64,000 nt of DNA from Lepiota brunneoincarnata (Eukaryota; Basidiomycota; Agaricomycetes; Agaricales; Agaricaceae): positions 2,418,001-2,482,000 of the forward strand of contig JAEBUN010000004.1 in NCBI GenBank assembly GCA_023014365.1, given 5' to 3'. A program made the position numbers and the translations under genes. Numbering within the stretch: position 1 is the stretch's first letter; every line of letters starts with the position of its first letter. A model generated the notes under the pieces. The model was given only the letters and a program-made list of their open reading frames with translations. It was not told the DNA's origin and did not search any database. Of the stretch, positions 12,624 through 24,639 are shown in pieces.

Positions 12624-15600
12624 TCAAGACCCGATCCTATGTTTTCTGAACACACTTTCCACGTCCCCAACGCTGAATTCCAACCCAGCACCCGCTGACT
12701 CGCCATAGCACTGCGAAATCCTCTCCTTCCACCCTTCCGTCAGCTTGACCAGTTCTTCCTCACAGGCCTTCCACACCCCTAACAGCGCTGTTCGCCCCGC
12801 ACTCTCATCCTTGTCCTGAGCACCTGAGGTTGGATTCGCTCCCGTAGACGACTCGATAAACTGCTTCTCAACACGTTTGTACATTCCATCGATATGCTTC
12901 CTAAAATCCTTGATACTGTACTCGCGGGTGGTTTTTCGGAGTGCAGTTTTACTGTAGTTGGGGTTGTTGGCTATATCCGTTGGGAGAGGCGAGGGTACGC
13001 AGGAGCCGTTCAAGGCCTTCGAAGTAGTCCTGTAATTATGATAACACTCGTTTCAGGTATTAAAAATAAAATAAAAAGTAGACTGACGATGATCTTCCCA
13101 AACGGCCTCCTGAACAAAATCTTCACATACGCGTTCAAGTTCTCATCATACAGCCCTCTCGCCTTTCTTGTAAAACTTTCAACGGACCCCACCTCCATCT
13201 TCGCCGTCTCCGAAATAAAGTAGTGCATATTCTCTAGAAATCTCTCTTTAGCTCTCCCCTTTATATATACACACGTACCACTTACCAATGATAACAACAT
13301 GGAAATTCAACTGTCCTTTGTCCTCCTCATCTCCGTCTATCTTCGCCATCAACTTTAACGACTCAAACATCGCGTTCACGATCCGATCGTATGCCCCGTC
13401 CACACTCTTCCTAACCTCTAGTCCCAACCCATCCGCACCGACCGCAATTAGCTGGTTCTCGACACGGTTGAGATAGATCGGGAAGTGTTTTATGAACGGC
13501 GCGACGCCTTTGCGTTTTTTAGATGTGAGCTTGGTTTGTTCGATTGCTGCGAGTTGGTCGTTCTGTCGAGGAGAGAATGAGAAAATGGATTGCCGTAGAG
13601 AAATAAAGAAAGAACGTACAACGTGCCTATCAAAGACGCCTTTAAGCCGTGTATGCTGCTTCCCCAAAAACCCTGTCATGAACTGATTTCCCTGGTCCTC
13701 CGCATCTAACATAAACCGCTCCAGCGTTGCAAGGACACCCACAATCTCACTACAACCCCAAAATTTTCAGCACAAGCACCACAACAATCCAAAGAAACTC
13801 ACATCGGATCCCTCTCCAAAGCCTTCTCCAACCACGCCTTCACCTCCATCGGCAAAAACCCAAACATTAACTCCATCGCACCTCGAATCAGTTTGACCGT
13901 CGTCTGACTTAAACTATTCGACCGGGCAGCCTGCCTCCGGAAATAATGATCCAGCCCCATGTAATCAGCAAATGTCAGTGCCGTGTCGTTGATCTGCAAA
14001 AAATCCGCCATGAATGCGTTCTCCTGGTAGATGAGAGGAATGATTTGGTCTAGAATGAGCGCGAAGACTTCGGATGGGCGCATGTCCCCTTCAGATGTGG
14101 ATTTGTCTTTTTCCTTGTCCTTGTTTCGGCTTTCTATCGGTGAGCGGATGAGTGTGCCCGCACGGCGCATCCCTGAAGGAGTTTTAGACGAGGGTGTCAG
14201 GGTAGAAGTAAATCCTGCTGTCGGTGTTAATATTGGCGCAGCATGCATCGAGTGATGGGCGTACCTAATTCCCCGTCTTCCTCAGACGCTCGCTTGACAT
14301 ACCCGACATACGTGTTTAACAGTGCCTTAATCTGCGTATTATGGAGTTCACTCGCGGCAGAGAAATATGCCTGCAGAAGATCCATCCATCCATAGTCAAC
14401 CTACTGATAAAAGTGAACATTACGACTCACAGCACACAACCGTCCGTAAACACTCTCATCCATTTCCTTGAGGTACAACATCAACCCACAGTACCTCCCC
14501 AAATACTCCTCAAAGTCCTGATGCTGAATGATCGTCGGCCTACCTCCGCGAGTGGGTTTTGTTAAACCGTTGGTTTCACCAAGTAGGAGCTTAGACTACA
14601 AATGGCATATTCGATCAGCACGATGATATTATAGATGTAGTTGCGAGAAGTGATGGTGGAACTACCTGTGCAGTGAACATGATCGACAGAAAGTCGTGCA
14701 TGCGCTTACAAAACTGCGAGTTGTGCGTGCGGTATTCCTGAAGACGCTCCATGGTAGCAGCCATGTCTATGAAATCATCATCAGCCTAACCTTCATCAAC
14801 ATTGTGATATCGCATGTGGGCAACATACCAGTATCCCTACCGGCTTGTAATGCTTTGTACAACTCGGTTGCAGCCTGTTCGAGACGTGAAATGCTTTGAG
14901 ATTTCTCCAAAGATTCTTGAGTCAGAGTAATCAGGGCCTCAGAATCGACTTGAACAGTTTGCTGCAGACGGCAAGTGAGCAAAGATTGCCGTGCAAAGAG
15001 AAAGAAGTTTGTTTACGAGGAGGTTCTCCAGCTCGTTCAACAAAGCTCGTTGGTTCTGGGTCTGGACCTGTAAGCCTCTGTTCTGAGATTGGATGTAGGA
15101 AATGTCATCGTCGACGGCCTGCATCCTCCGTCAGAAACGATAGGGGTTGTGAAAATAAGAGGGAAGACACACATTGAGATGGATCTTGTAGGAGGAAATC
15201 AATCCATCCAAGTTATCCAACTCGGCCAGTGCGTCATCCATATACTTCATGACCAACCCAATTCTGTCATCCGATTCCAAGAACGAATGGATGTTTGCCT
15301 ACGAGACGGTGTTATCATCAAGTCAAACATCTAGAAGCTAATCAGAGCACACACCTTCTCTAGTGCCATCAGCTCATCCAACAATCTCGCCTCAATCATG
15401 TCCGCCGCACCCCTAGCCATCTTCCTCCCAATAACATCGTCACTTGCCCATTCATACCCCTCAATCATCTCTTCCACACTCGCCAAAGTATCCTGAGCAT
15501 TCTCAATTTCATCTCCACCATCGCCATCCATCTGCGCACCGATGCCGACACCACCAGCGCCAGCCATCAACCGATCCAACGCCTGCTGGTTCGTAGGATC

Positions 15601-16726
15601 AAAATACGACACCCGTGCGTTGTTATCCTTGCGCGGTGTCGACTTGCCATCCCCTATCGTGGTGGACGGCTTGCGGGATCGGCTAATAATAGGCTCAGGG
15701 GAGGCGTTGAGCGAGCGTGCGGGTGCAAGGATACTGGGTCCCGGGCGGGCCCTGGACTGGGAGTCCTTTCGTGACCTCCCATTTATATCGGTGGCACCAT
15801 TGGTATCATAAGGTTTGACAGGAGGTAAATTCACAGCGGGCACTAGATGAGCGGTAGCTGCTGCATTTGAAGGTCGCCGTCGAGCTTGGGCCGCCAGGGA
15901 GGATGCGTCCGAGGGAATTCGTTGTCGGGGCCCCTTGATCTGGGAGTCTCTCGAACGGACAGAGGAGGTCTCACGGGTGGAGTTGGCTGGAGATCCTGCG
16001 CGTGGTATGGGAATCCCGTTCTTGGCGAAGGGAGAGGGAACGCGGGGAGCTGGTTCGTACGAGTCGTTGTTCTGTGGAGTCTGCGGGTGCAGGTTGCGTT
16101 GCGACCGGCTGGTTTCAATGGGAGGGGCGGTGGATGGGCTAGTTCCTAGAAGGCATGTAAGCGCTGCAGATCTGTCTGTTTGGGGTGGACCAACCCTCAA
16201 GATTATCCGGGTCTGGTATGCCTTCCAAGAGCAGTGCTGCAGATCCTCTTGTGATCTGCCTGAAGAGCCGGATCAAAGCAATGAGAAAGTTGGTTTGGTC
16301 CAATGGACTCTCTGTTTGCCATTTGTAGGTCCTTGAGAGTGTGATATTGAAAGCTAGCGGCTAGAAGAAGTAAGTCAGGAGTGCCCTGCCCCTCTTTAGT
16401 GGTGCTCCACTCACGCCCGCAGCCTGCAAAGCACGAAGCTCAGCCAAGCGCCATGTCTTGCCAACTGAGAATGAACCATTGTTGTTTTGCTTGGACTTGT
16501 GTAGAAAGCCACCTCCGTTGCTCGCCTCTGTGCGATGTCAGCGCTATAGCCCCTGCGGTACCCCTGGCGCAAACATACGCGAAAGAAGGATATATCGGGC
16601 CTTTCTTCCCTCTGCACCCGCGTCCTCCCAGATCTTGAGGTGAGAAATGTAGGTCTCCTCCAGATTCCCAGTTGCATTGCGCCTGGAAAAGACAGAGGCA
16701 ATGATGTTCTGTTTAAGGTCTGCCAT
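12624..16726 (-). CDS. SEC3: Exocyst complex subunit SEC3
   Basis: SEC3 is the membrane-landmark subunit of the exocyst that tethers secretory vesicles at sites of polarised growth. Fifteen exons give 1,103 residues. The N-terminus carries the PIP2-binding PH-like domain (RYILLS, GGGFLHKSK, SFSVGKTWRLAEL, PLAFNITLSRTYKWQTE). A Pro/Ser/Arg-rich linker of ~250 residues follows in the 791-nt exon 15355-16145. After it come the coiled-coil Sec3 core (SVEEMIEGYEWASDDVIGRKM, YIQSQNRGLQVQTQNQ) and the helical C-terminal domain ending in a DFRKHIDGMYKRVEK segment. The divergent promoter is shared with the homeobox gene. One base is surplus near 12982-12984, just after DYFEGLERLLRTLASP. A 28-nt GT-AG excision at the same place would also restore the frame but is implausibly short. 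Confidence 0.92.
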
Positions 16727-17107
16727 GCATGGGGTGTTGTGGAAAGAATTCCCTCACGACAGAACTGATCGGAGTGACGAAAGTGAGACCTCCGGTAATA
16801 AATGGTAACTAGGAGATAGAATATAACGGTGCTATGGTGAGTACAAGGATCCAAAAACAATACCGGCAACGTCCGCACAGACAAGGACACAAAATGATGG
16901 GGAATTCCTTTATAACTACTCATACCACCAATCCCTAATTCCAGGTCCCAGCGACTCCACCTACTCTCATTTCCTTCTTACGACGCGCTAGTCGCGAACA
17001 TTCCTTCTCTCTTTCCCCTTTTCTCTTTGCATGCGCCTCATCATGACCCTCCCTGCTCGTCGAGGAGCCCTCCACTTCCTCGCTCACGTCGCCACAGACG
17101 ACTCTGG
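16727..17107. promoter_or_regulatory. Divergent promoter region between SEC3 and the homeodomain gene
   Basis: SEC3 initiates leftwards at 16726 and the homeodomain gene rightwards at or before 17108. The segment 16985-17030 is pyrimidine-rich on the plus strand. A 144-codon minus-strand open frame across 16935-17369 overlaps the homeodomain coding exon and is judged a shadow. Confidence 0.4.
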
Positions 17108-17947
17108 ATGCCCCAAGACCTCTCAGCTTCATCCCAATCCACCTCACCACGTCGCTGCAGACATCCGTATCCAGCGTCTCTGCAATATGGACCCTGCCAT
17201 CACACAAAACTTGCCCAAAACTCGAAAGAGCCCGTCCTCTGTCCCACGCTACAGGACAGCGCTCCCAAGCATCTAATCCCACTGCGAGTTTCTGCTCAAG
17301 TCCCTGGCTCATCATCGTCCTCCGCCTCTTCTGACTCCCACTCCTCTTCATCACCATCACCGCCACCACCCCCGCCTCCGTCCACCCGCACCACTAGGTC
17401 AGGCAGGAGAAAAGTGCGGAGCAGCGCTACTCGCCCCGAGCTCGAATCCAAGCTAGAGTTACGCAAGAAGAGGAAAGAGTTGCTCCAACGGGCCAAGGAG
17501 ATCAAGTCTCTCGATAACTCCCCGGTCAACGACAGACAGCTGCTCGTATTGAAGATGGTCTATGACGAGATCACCATGTACCCAAGTGAATCCTGGATGG
17601 TTATATTGGCGATCATCATACATAGGTACGCCCCAACTCATTAATTATGGGGGCTATTCACCTCACTAATGCCTACCGCCTCCCTCTCCAGAGCATTCAA
17701 GCAAGTCAAGAACTGGTTCGCTAACGAGCGGCAAAAGCGCGGCGGAGGAGAAGTCGTTTCAATCCAAACCGAAACAGGGGACAAGCTACGTCTCCGGCCA
17801 TCGGCGCTAGGTCTCCACCAGGATTGGTCCGACGACTTCTTCGAAGAGGTTGCTATGATCCACAACTACCGAGTTTTATGCAATTCACGATGGCAAGCTG
17901 GGAGGGCTCTCTCAGACACAAGCTCCAACTTTGATGGACATTCATGA
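17108..17947 (+). CDS. Homeodomain protein with KN-like recognition helix
   Basis: A probable DNA-binding regulator of 257 residues in two exons (17108-17625 and 17692-17947). The N-terminal ~100 residues are Ser/Pro-rich, including runs of Ser and Pro before a TRTTRSGRRK basic patch. A basic helical segment leads into the homeodomain: LDNSPVNDRQLLVLKMVYDEITMYPSESWMV, then the third helix FKQVKNWFANERQKR with the invariant W-F-N-R core. The intron falls just before that helix. About 80 residues follow, including LRLRPSALGLHQDWSDDFFEEV. The gene is not paired with a second homeobox gene, so it does not look like a mating-type HD locus. The start is uncertain: 17108 is the first in-frame ATG seen, but another exon could lie upstream. 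Confidence 0.75.
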
Positions 17948-18208
17948 CACTCGCTACGTTCTCACACCCTTATCATCTCGCTTCCTTATAATCCTAAAAG
18001 CCATATGATTGGCACTAATCAGACCTAACGCATCAGCTTCTACCTAATTATTCCCATACCCTACTCCCACACTACACTATTTCTAACGCACACGCACGCA
18101 CCCACATCTGTCATTCGTTCCATGTTCTTGCCTGTATGATCCGGACTTGAATTTTCTCTTGGACACTGTACCCGAGTATATTACGCAACGATAGATATTA
18201 GCAGTCTT

Positions 18209-19714
18209 CTATATTTCTACTACTGGGTTATCGAGCCGCTCATAATGACCTCGTGCTTTCCTTCCTTGTAATCGTCCGAGCAATAAACTGAAATATCCCT
18301 CCCCAGTTGCATGTTCTACTTCCCCGTTCCGCCTCATACGATATTTCTTCCCTCTCCACACCACCTCGTCCCCAAAAATAGCCACGCACCAGATAGGAAA
18401 CGCTAACAGCTCTCTAAGAGCCCAAGCTCCCAGGAACTGCCACAGATGGGATAGGGGCAGTGGGTGTCCAGCAAGTGATTCATACACGTCAAGGTCAACC
18501 ATGATCCAAAGGAGGTAGTGAACCACCAAAGTGATCAATACAGGAATCCCCAGCAGCCAGCTGAGGCTCCAACTGGCAATCAACGAGAGCATAACACACT
18601 CTGTGAATGGCTCAAGAATAGTGGCAGCAAGCACCATATGCTTCCGTACGCGGATCCAGCGCACCCTTCGCCAGATGTAGTCAGAGAGTGTCATATTTCC
18701 AATAGCATTTCTCGCAACATCACATGAGAGTTCATGTCGGACGTCGAGTTCATGCCACAGGGCGCTGGCAATCATATTGTCCTCTGCGAGGAACCGTCCG
18801 AACGCTCTCAACCCCCGATCCCTACTATCCCCAGTGTCTGGCGATTGGGGAGGATGGGGTTTCAGTGTTGCGTCAAGTTTTTCCACGTCCGAGCGCCGGT
18901 ACAAGTTTGATTTTCCGACGACACAGGATTCAAGCGCGACGGTATTGATTGCAATGTACATCTTGGCGTGATTCGTGTTCAGGAACGCCTCTTCGATTCT
19001 AGAACCTAGCTGCGGCTCGTTGACGAACGCAAGGGGGACGTGATGGACCAGGGCTATTCGTTTCTGGGATTGCCTCCACGGCGGGGGGTTGATGAGCGTG
19101 TCCACAGAGCGCGCGAGCGTCCCTGGATCCACCATGACATTCGAATCGAGGACCCAGAGAATGTCATGTGCGGCTGTACGATACGAGCGCATGAGGTTAT
19201 TGACTTTGGGGTTCACCCCAACAATCTCTTCACCTGAGATACTGGACATGAGCCAGGGAAGAACAAGAACCACGGGGTTCTCACCAATAATAATCTCCGC
19301 CTTGACATGAGGATACTTGGCAATAAGCTCCCTCACAACAACCAGTGCCTGGTCATGTTCGTCTGCTACCGAGAATAGGATCTCATAGTTGGGATACTCC
19401 TGCTTGAACGTGGACTCCAAATTTTCATAGAGATTCGTATCGAGGCCCTTCAGGGGCCGTAGTATGGATACTCCAGGTACAATATTATAAGGTGTTGCAC
19501 TCGCGAGGGGGGAACGCGGGCGCAGTCGATAGCGACGCCTCCTAAAAACATGTGTGTACATATGTACATTTCAGCAGATGACACGAGATCTGGTTCCAAC
19601 TTACGCCGCCACGCATCCGAGGAGTCCAATCAGCCACAATACCTTGTACCACACCAATCCTACTACCGCAAGCAAGAAAGAGAAGGTTATAGGTGAGCCA
19701 TCGGTTTCCAGCAT
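18209..19714 (-). CDS. Ceramide glucosyltransferase (glucosylceramide synthase, GT21)
   Basis: Transfers glucose from UDP-glucose to ceramide, making the fungal glucosylceramide used in polarised growth and in the wall or plasma membrane; it acts in Golgi or ER membranes. Two exons (19605-19714, 18209-19541) give 480 residues. An N-terminal transmembrane segment (TFSFLLAVVGLVWYKVLWLIGLLG) is followed by the catalytic domain: VSILRPLKGLD, LFSVADEHD, ILWVLDSNVMVDPG, LAEDNMIASALW and RRVRWIRVRK. These fit the D1-D2-D3-(Q/R)XXRW signature of the family. C-terminal hydrophobic helices follow (TECVMLSLIASWSLSWLL onward). The start chosen is the ATG at 19714. A longer start at 19773 would need one missing base restored, so the first ~20 residues are uncertain. 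Confidence 0.92.
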
Positions 19715-19829
19715 CAAGGCTACAAGAAGGCTGAGCAGAAGACAACCACACTTGCGGTTACGTCATTCACCATGATGCAAATTCTTCCCACGATATATCT
19801 ATGTTGCAATTTCGCTGGGACTTTGGTGT

Positions 19830-19953
19830 GGTCCCTTAGCTAAGTGGTATAGCGTGTGACATCCACAGAGACACCCGCACTAGACTTTCACTGGTCTGGC
19901 GCGTGGCGTCTCCCTGATGCCGCAAGACAACCGTTCGATTCGGTTAGGGGTCA
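19830..19953 (+). tRNA. tRNA gene with intron, best read as tRNA-Trp(CCA)
   Basis: The 5' acceptor GGTCCCT (19830-19836) pairs with AGGGGTC (19946-19952), followed by discriminator A and a five-T run about 7 nt downstream. The D arm is GCTA/TAGC with loop AGTGGTA, which is a good A box. The T arm AACCG-TTCGATT-CGGTT (19929-19945) is a good B box. The central 75 nt are too long for an uninterrupted anticodon arm, so an intron of ~50 nt is inferred. The best anticodon is CCA at 19863-19865, but an extra A (19861) sits between C32 and U33 and one pair of the anticodon stem mismatches. Intron-bearing tRNA-Trp genes are usual in fungi. The tRNA fold is clear; the identity is tentative. Confidence 0.55.
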
Positions 19954-20065
19954 TAAAGATTTTTATATATCTTTGCTCCTCCCTGAGCTGTTCACTTGTT
20001 CGGGATTCGCAACTGAGTCTGGAGCGGTGCACGATCATTGTCGCAAATATGTTGCCATCGTCGCA

Positions 20066-20074
20066 ATATAAATA
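20066..20074 (+). promoter_or_regulatory. TATA-like element before the MDR oxidoreductase gene
   Basis: An ATATAAATA motif lies about 32 nt before the start codon at 20106. The short spacing would give a very short 5' leader. It is the clearest TATA-like box I see in the window, but no function is demonstrated. Confidence 0.4.
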
Positions 20075-20105
20075 GCTTCGTCTCACTTGTCTTTCGTCCA
20101 AGAGG

Positions 20106-21370
20106 ATGGCTACTCATGCCGCTGTCGCTACAACCGCTAAAGGTGTTATTGACACCCTACAACTTCCGACCGAGGAGCCCGGCCACGGCGAAGTCCTGCT
20201 AAAGGTGGAGTATGCAGCAATGACACCGCCTGATGCATATATGGCGGACAGGGGATTCTATGTGCCCTTGTATCCGCTAGTGTTGGGGCTCACGGCTGCC
20301 GGTGTGGTCCAGAAAGTCGGGAGTGGCGTCGACGATTTGAAAACCGGAGACCGGGTAGATTATTCTTCTCGCAGCTGAGAAATATAAGCAATATCGATCA
20401 AATCGATTTCCAGGTGACGACATTTGCCTACGGGCCATCACGCCAGAAGGGCGTACAGGAGTATTGTATTCAGCCTAGGACTGTGTGCGCAAAGGTATGC
20501 ATGGCTGCGCGGCCGGATTACTATTCCATCTGAAAGCAGCTAACATGCTTGCTAAGATCCCAGGTGGCCTTTCCTTTGAGGATGCCGCAACAATCCCGGA
20601 CAACTTCGTCTGTGCCTTCTACACCATTTTCAACCAGTTGTCCCTCCCAATGCCCTCTACCTTTCCCGCATCCGTCGATCCCCCTCTCTCAAATACCACC
20701 ATTCTGATCTACGGCGCAGGTTCAACCGCAGGGCAATATATGATTCGCCTTCTCCACCTGGCAAAGTATCACAGGGTCTTCGCAACAGCCTCTCCCAAGC
20801 ATCACCAGCACCTTCGCTCTCTCGGTGCCACAGATCTCTTTGATTACAACAGCCCTAGCCTCACAGGGGACATAGCTAAAGCCGCTGGGGGAGATGGGAA
20901 GATTCTCATGGCGGTTGATTGTATTTCCTCTCAGAGTACGCTGGGTATTCTTGCGGATATTGTAAGCCCTTTGGGAACGGTGGCTTTATTGATGCCGATC
21001 AAGGAGGGGACGACACTGAATAATAGGCCGGAAGACAAGTTAATTTCAGACATGCCGATTCCGGAGTATTTGAATCCTTTCCCGAAGGGTACGAAGATCA
21101 TAGGTGTAAAGACATTCTACTATCATGAAGTATGCTTCCGTTGTATTTATTGATGAGTAACGACGTTGATGTCTAATTCTGTAGGACCAAGTATTGAAGG
21201 AAAGGCTGCTACCAGTCATTCTCCCTGAACTGCTTGAAAATGGCTTGATACAACCTACGCGTCTCCGTGTTATGGACCAGGGGAGTCTTCAGCGGAGAGT
21301 TGAACAGGCATTAGACTTGTTCAGAAACAACAAGGTCAGCGGGGAGAAGCTCGTCATAAAGATCAGCTGA
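20106..21370 (+). CDS. MDR-superfamily oxidoreductase (zinc-type alcohol dehydrogenase-like / enoyl reductase)
   Basis: A probable cytosolic NADPH-dependent reductase of the medium-chain dehydrogenase/reductase superfamily, 362 residues in four exons (20106-20354, 20414-20494, 20557-21129, 21185-21370). The N-terminal GroES-like domain shows EEPGHGEVLLKVEYAAMTPPDAYMADRG and LVLGLTAAGVVQKVGSGV. The Rossmann domain follows: IPGGLSFEDAATIPDNFVCAFYTIF, the LIYGAGSTAGQYMIRLL nucleotide-binding loop, and LGATDLFDYNSPSLTGDI. The usual catalytic-zinc ligands are not seen, so it is more like the quinone or enoyl reductase branch. The substrate is unknown. The gene is intact in frame. Confidence 0.85.
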
Positions 21371-21564
21371 ATGAGAAGGACGGTATTATTTTGTGGAGAT
21401 AACATGAATATGTATTGTTTTTGAGGAATCACATGACATCGCGTACCCTCTCATGTGACCCCGGATCTTGGAAGTAGGAAGTGAGGCAGCGTCCCAGCTT
21501 GCATTTCTTTCGTATTCTCGGCGTCGATAGCACCTACAATCCAGTCTGTAGGGACCCTTTGGCA

Positions 21565-24500
21565 ATGATACCGACAAAGCGTTCTATTTCGGTTGCTCGG
21601 CGCATACCTACCACCCTTTCCCGGGCATCTGTGTCTGCGAGTGGACGAAGTGTAACGACACGGCCTATGGTAACTTGGGACAGTACTATGAGCCTGGTGA
21701 GGCCTAGAAGCCCCATGGTGCGGGGAAAAGGAATGGATGGACAGACTGTGGGTCGTCATAGGGGCACTCCTCATCGAGGGTTTGCCTCAGAAGCCCAATG
21801 TAAGTTATCGTGAGTTGGTATGTCGTATCTCCTCTCGCCAACTTGATTTTGACAGGTCTAGGTCTTGCAAGAAGGCCACACTTTGACAAAGTCCTTATTG
21901 CGAATCGGTGTGTGTGATAGTAGGGCAGTAACAGTAATGATGATGTTGACCTGTTCAGTGCAGTGGGGAGATAGCTTGTCGTGTCATCCGAACGGCGAAG
22001 AAGTTGGGAATCAAAACCGTTGCTGTGTACAGTGAGGTTGACAAGGATTCTTTACATGTCAAGCTTGTGAGCGCTCCGCTAGGTTTCTGATTCAAGTCCT
22101 CTGATGTTCTTTGTCAGGCAGACGAAGCGTATTGCATTGGTCCTGCACCTTCTGCGGAGAGCTATGTGGGTATCTGATTGACATGGTGCGAAGGCTACAT
22201 GTTCATTTGATGGTTGTAGTTACGGATGGACAAGATCATCGAAATCTGTCATACTAGTGGTGCCCAGGTATAACCCCCTATTTATATGCACTTTCGTAAC
22301 TGCTAAGCTCAGATGTCCAGGCTGTACACCCGGGGTACGAAAATTCTCAGAAGCTTTATGGCTCATCTCACTTGAATGTAGATATGGCTTCTTGAGTGAG
22401 AATGCCATCTTCGCCGAGAGACTCGCCACAGAAGGGATTGTATTCATCGGACCTCCGGCGAGCGCGATTGTAAGCATGGGTTCCAAGAGCGAATCCAAGA
22501 ACATCATGTCCAGTAAGCTTCTGTATGAATTTTTTGATGGTCTTTCGAACTTATGTTGGATATAGGTGCCGGTGTTCCATGTGTCCCTGGCTACCACGGA
22601 GAGAACCAGGACCCCATGTTCCTTTACGGAAAAGCACAAGAAATTGGTAAACTATCTTCCGTGGTGATGCAAATCGTGATTAAACAAATATAGGTTTTCC
22701 CGTTCTAATCAAGGCCATCCACGGTGGTGGCGGCAAGGGTATGCGGACAGTGTCGACTCCAACGCAAGAGGCCTTCTATGAAGCTCTTTCCTCGGCGAAG
22801 AGAGAGTCTCTTAAAGCGTTCGGAAATGACACTGTCCTAGTTGAAAAATTCATCGAGCGGCCGAGGCATGTGGAAGTGCAGGTATTTGCTGATACGATGG
22901 GTAATGCGGTCAGTCTGTGGGAGCGAGACTGTTCAGTACAGAGACGGAATCAGAAGATTATTGAAGAGGTGAGGAGCGTTTCCCTTTGGACTTTATCCTA
23001 TGTTTTTTTATGAGATTCAATAGGCACCTGCCCCAGGTCTCACGCCAGAACTTCGTGCTAATCTAAGTGCGAAAGCTATAGCTGCGGCAAAAGCAGTCAA
23101 CTATGTCGGGGCTGGGACAGTTGAATTCATCTTCGACAACGACACCCAGAAATTCTTCTTTATGGAAATGTATGTACTGAGCTTGTGTATAACATCTCCG
23201 GATACTTAATCATCAAAGGAATACTCGTCTACAGGTAGAACACCCGGTAACAGAGATGGTCACTGGTCTTGACCTGGTGGAATGGCAGTTGGAAGTCGCT
23301 GTAGGCAATCCCCTCTCACTCGAACAAGCCGCCATTCCACTTGTTGGACACGCTTTTGAGGCGCGAATATATGCTGAGAACCCGCGCAATAACTTCCTCC
23401 CTGACTCTGGACCACTCCTCTACCTGTCCACACCAGAACCCACGCACATATTTGCTACTCCGTTTCCACCTCTCCCGGCCACTGCGTCCTCATCCCCACT
23501 TTCTGCACTCTCACCCTCTGCAAATACCAGAAGACATAATGACATTACGCCAGCACTGAGAATTGAGCAGGGATTCACACAGGGAGCACAAATTGGTGTG
23601 TTCTATGATCCGATGATTGCCAAAGTGGTTGTGCATGGGAGGGATAGGACAGAGGCATTAAGGATGCTCAGGAAGGCTTTAGACGAGTATCATGTTGTAG
23701 GTGTTTCAACTAATGTTGAGTTTCTGAGGACACTGGCCGGAAATCCGGCATTTATTGGTGAAGAGGTTGAGACCGGGTTTATCTCTGTACGCTATGTTCT
23801 CTTCGTGTCTGAAGCAACTCTCTAACCGTGGCATAGAAACACTACGATGAATTGTTCCCTCCCATGGAGGAGCCGAAACCAGAACTCTTAGCTCAGGCTG
23901 CCCTCTATGTAGCCCTCCGAGACCAAACTTCCGTTTCATCATCCACACCCGCCTCACCTTGGCAATCTCTCTCCTTGAGACGTTTCGGGGGAGATATCCA
24001 CGAACGGGTAGTCACTTTCCAGACTGAAACTTCAGAAAGCCCGATGTCGGTGCGCATTCTCCCCGCAACAAAACCTGGTCATTACGATGTTACGGCAACT
24101 ACAGCAAGCGGCACTACAACACTATTTCCCTCCGTCCCAGCTCACCTTAGCTCTCCTACATCGGTCACAACCACACTCAACTCTGTACTTGCAAGGACGA
24201 CTGTAGTGTCTCAACCTCCACCCCCAGCCACCCCTGCCTCCCACTCGCCCAACACCATGGAGCGGCTGCATATATTCAGCGGAGGCGCCAAGGACTACGC
24301 TCGCCTTGCCCTCGCCTAACTGGCTGCTTTCGCTCGGGGGTGACGTATTAAATGCGGCCAAAGGGGGCCTGCGTGCTCCCATGCCTAGTCTAGTCGTGGA
24401 AGTCAAAGTCAAGGTAGGCGACAAAGTTGAGAAAGGGCAGGCGGTAGTGGTATTGGAGAGCATGAAAACCGAGACGGTGTTAAGGGCGGACAATGTGGGT

Positions 24501-24584
24501 GTGGTAAGGGCTATTGGGTGTAAGAATGGAGAGATGGTGGAGGAAGGGAGGGAGCTTGTGGATATTCAGCTAGCTGAGCCTTGA
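21565..24584 (+). CDS. Methylcrotonyl-CoA carboxylase alpha (biotin carboxylase/BCCP) subunit, mitochondrial
   Basis: The biotin-carrying subunit of 3-methylcrotonyl-CoA carboxylase in mitochondrial leucine breakdown: ATP-dependent carboxylation of biotin, then transfer to the substrate on the beta subunit. Twelve exons give 815 residues. The Arg/Ser-rich N-terminus looks like a mitochondrial presequence. The biotin-carboxylase core shows [57 protein letters not shown] and [14 protein letters not shown]. The C-terminal BCCP lobe contains VLESMKTE, whose Lys is biotinylated. Exon 6 is only 14 nt (22321-22334). One surplus base at about 24299-24306 separates the barrel region (LHIFSGG) from the BCCP lobe ([11 protein letters not shown]). 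Pyruvate or propionyl-CoA carboxylase is less likely from the length and from [12 protein letters not shown]. Confidence 0.9.
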
Positions 24585-24639
24585 GGGAGATCGTAGTGCT
24601 AATTCTCTACTATCAGTGAGTAATGTATGGTACTTATAC

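Noticed and set aside
16935..17369. 144-codon minus-strand open frame opposite the homeodomain gene
   Set aside because: Overlaps the homeodomain coding exon on the other strand. The sequence is Arg/Ser/Glu-rich without a motif, as expected of an antisense shadow.
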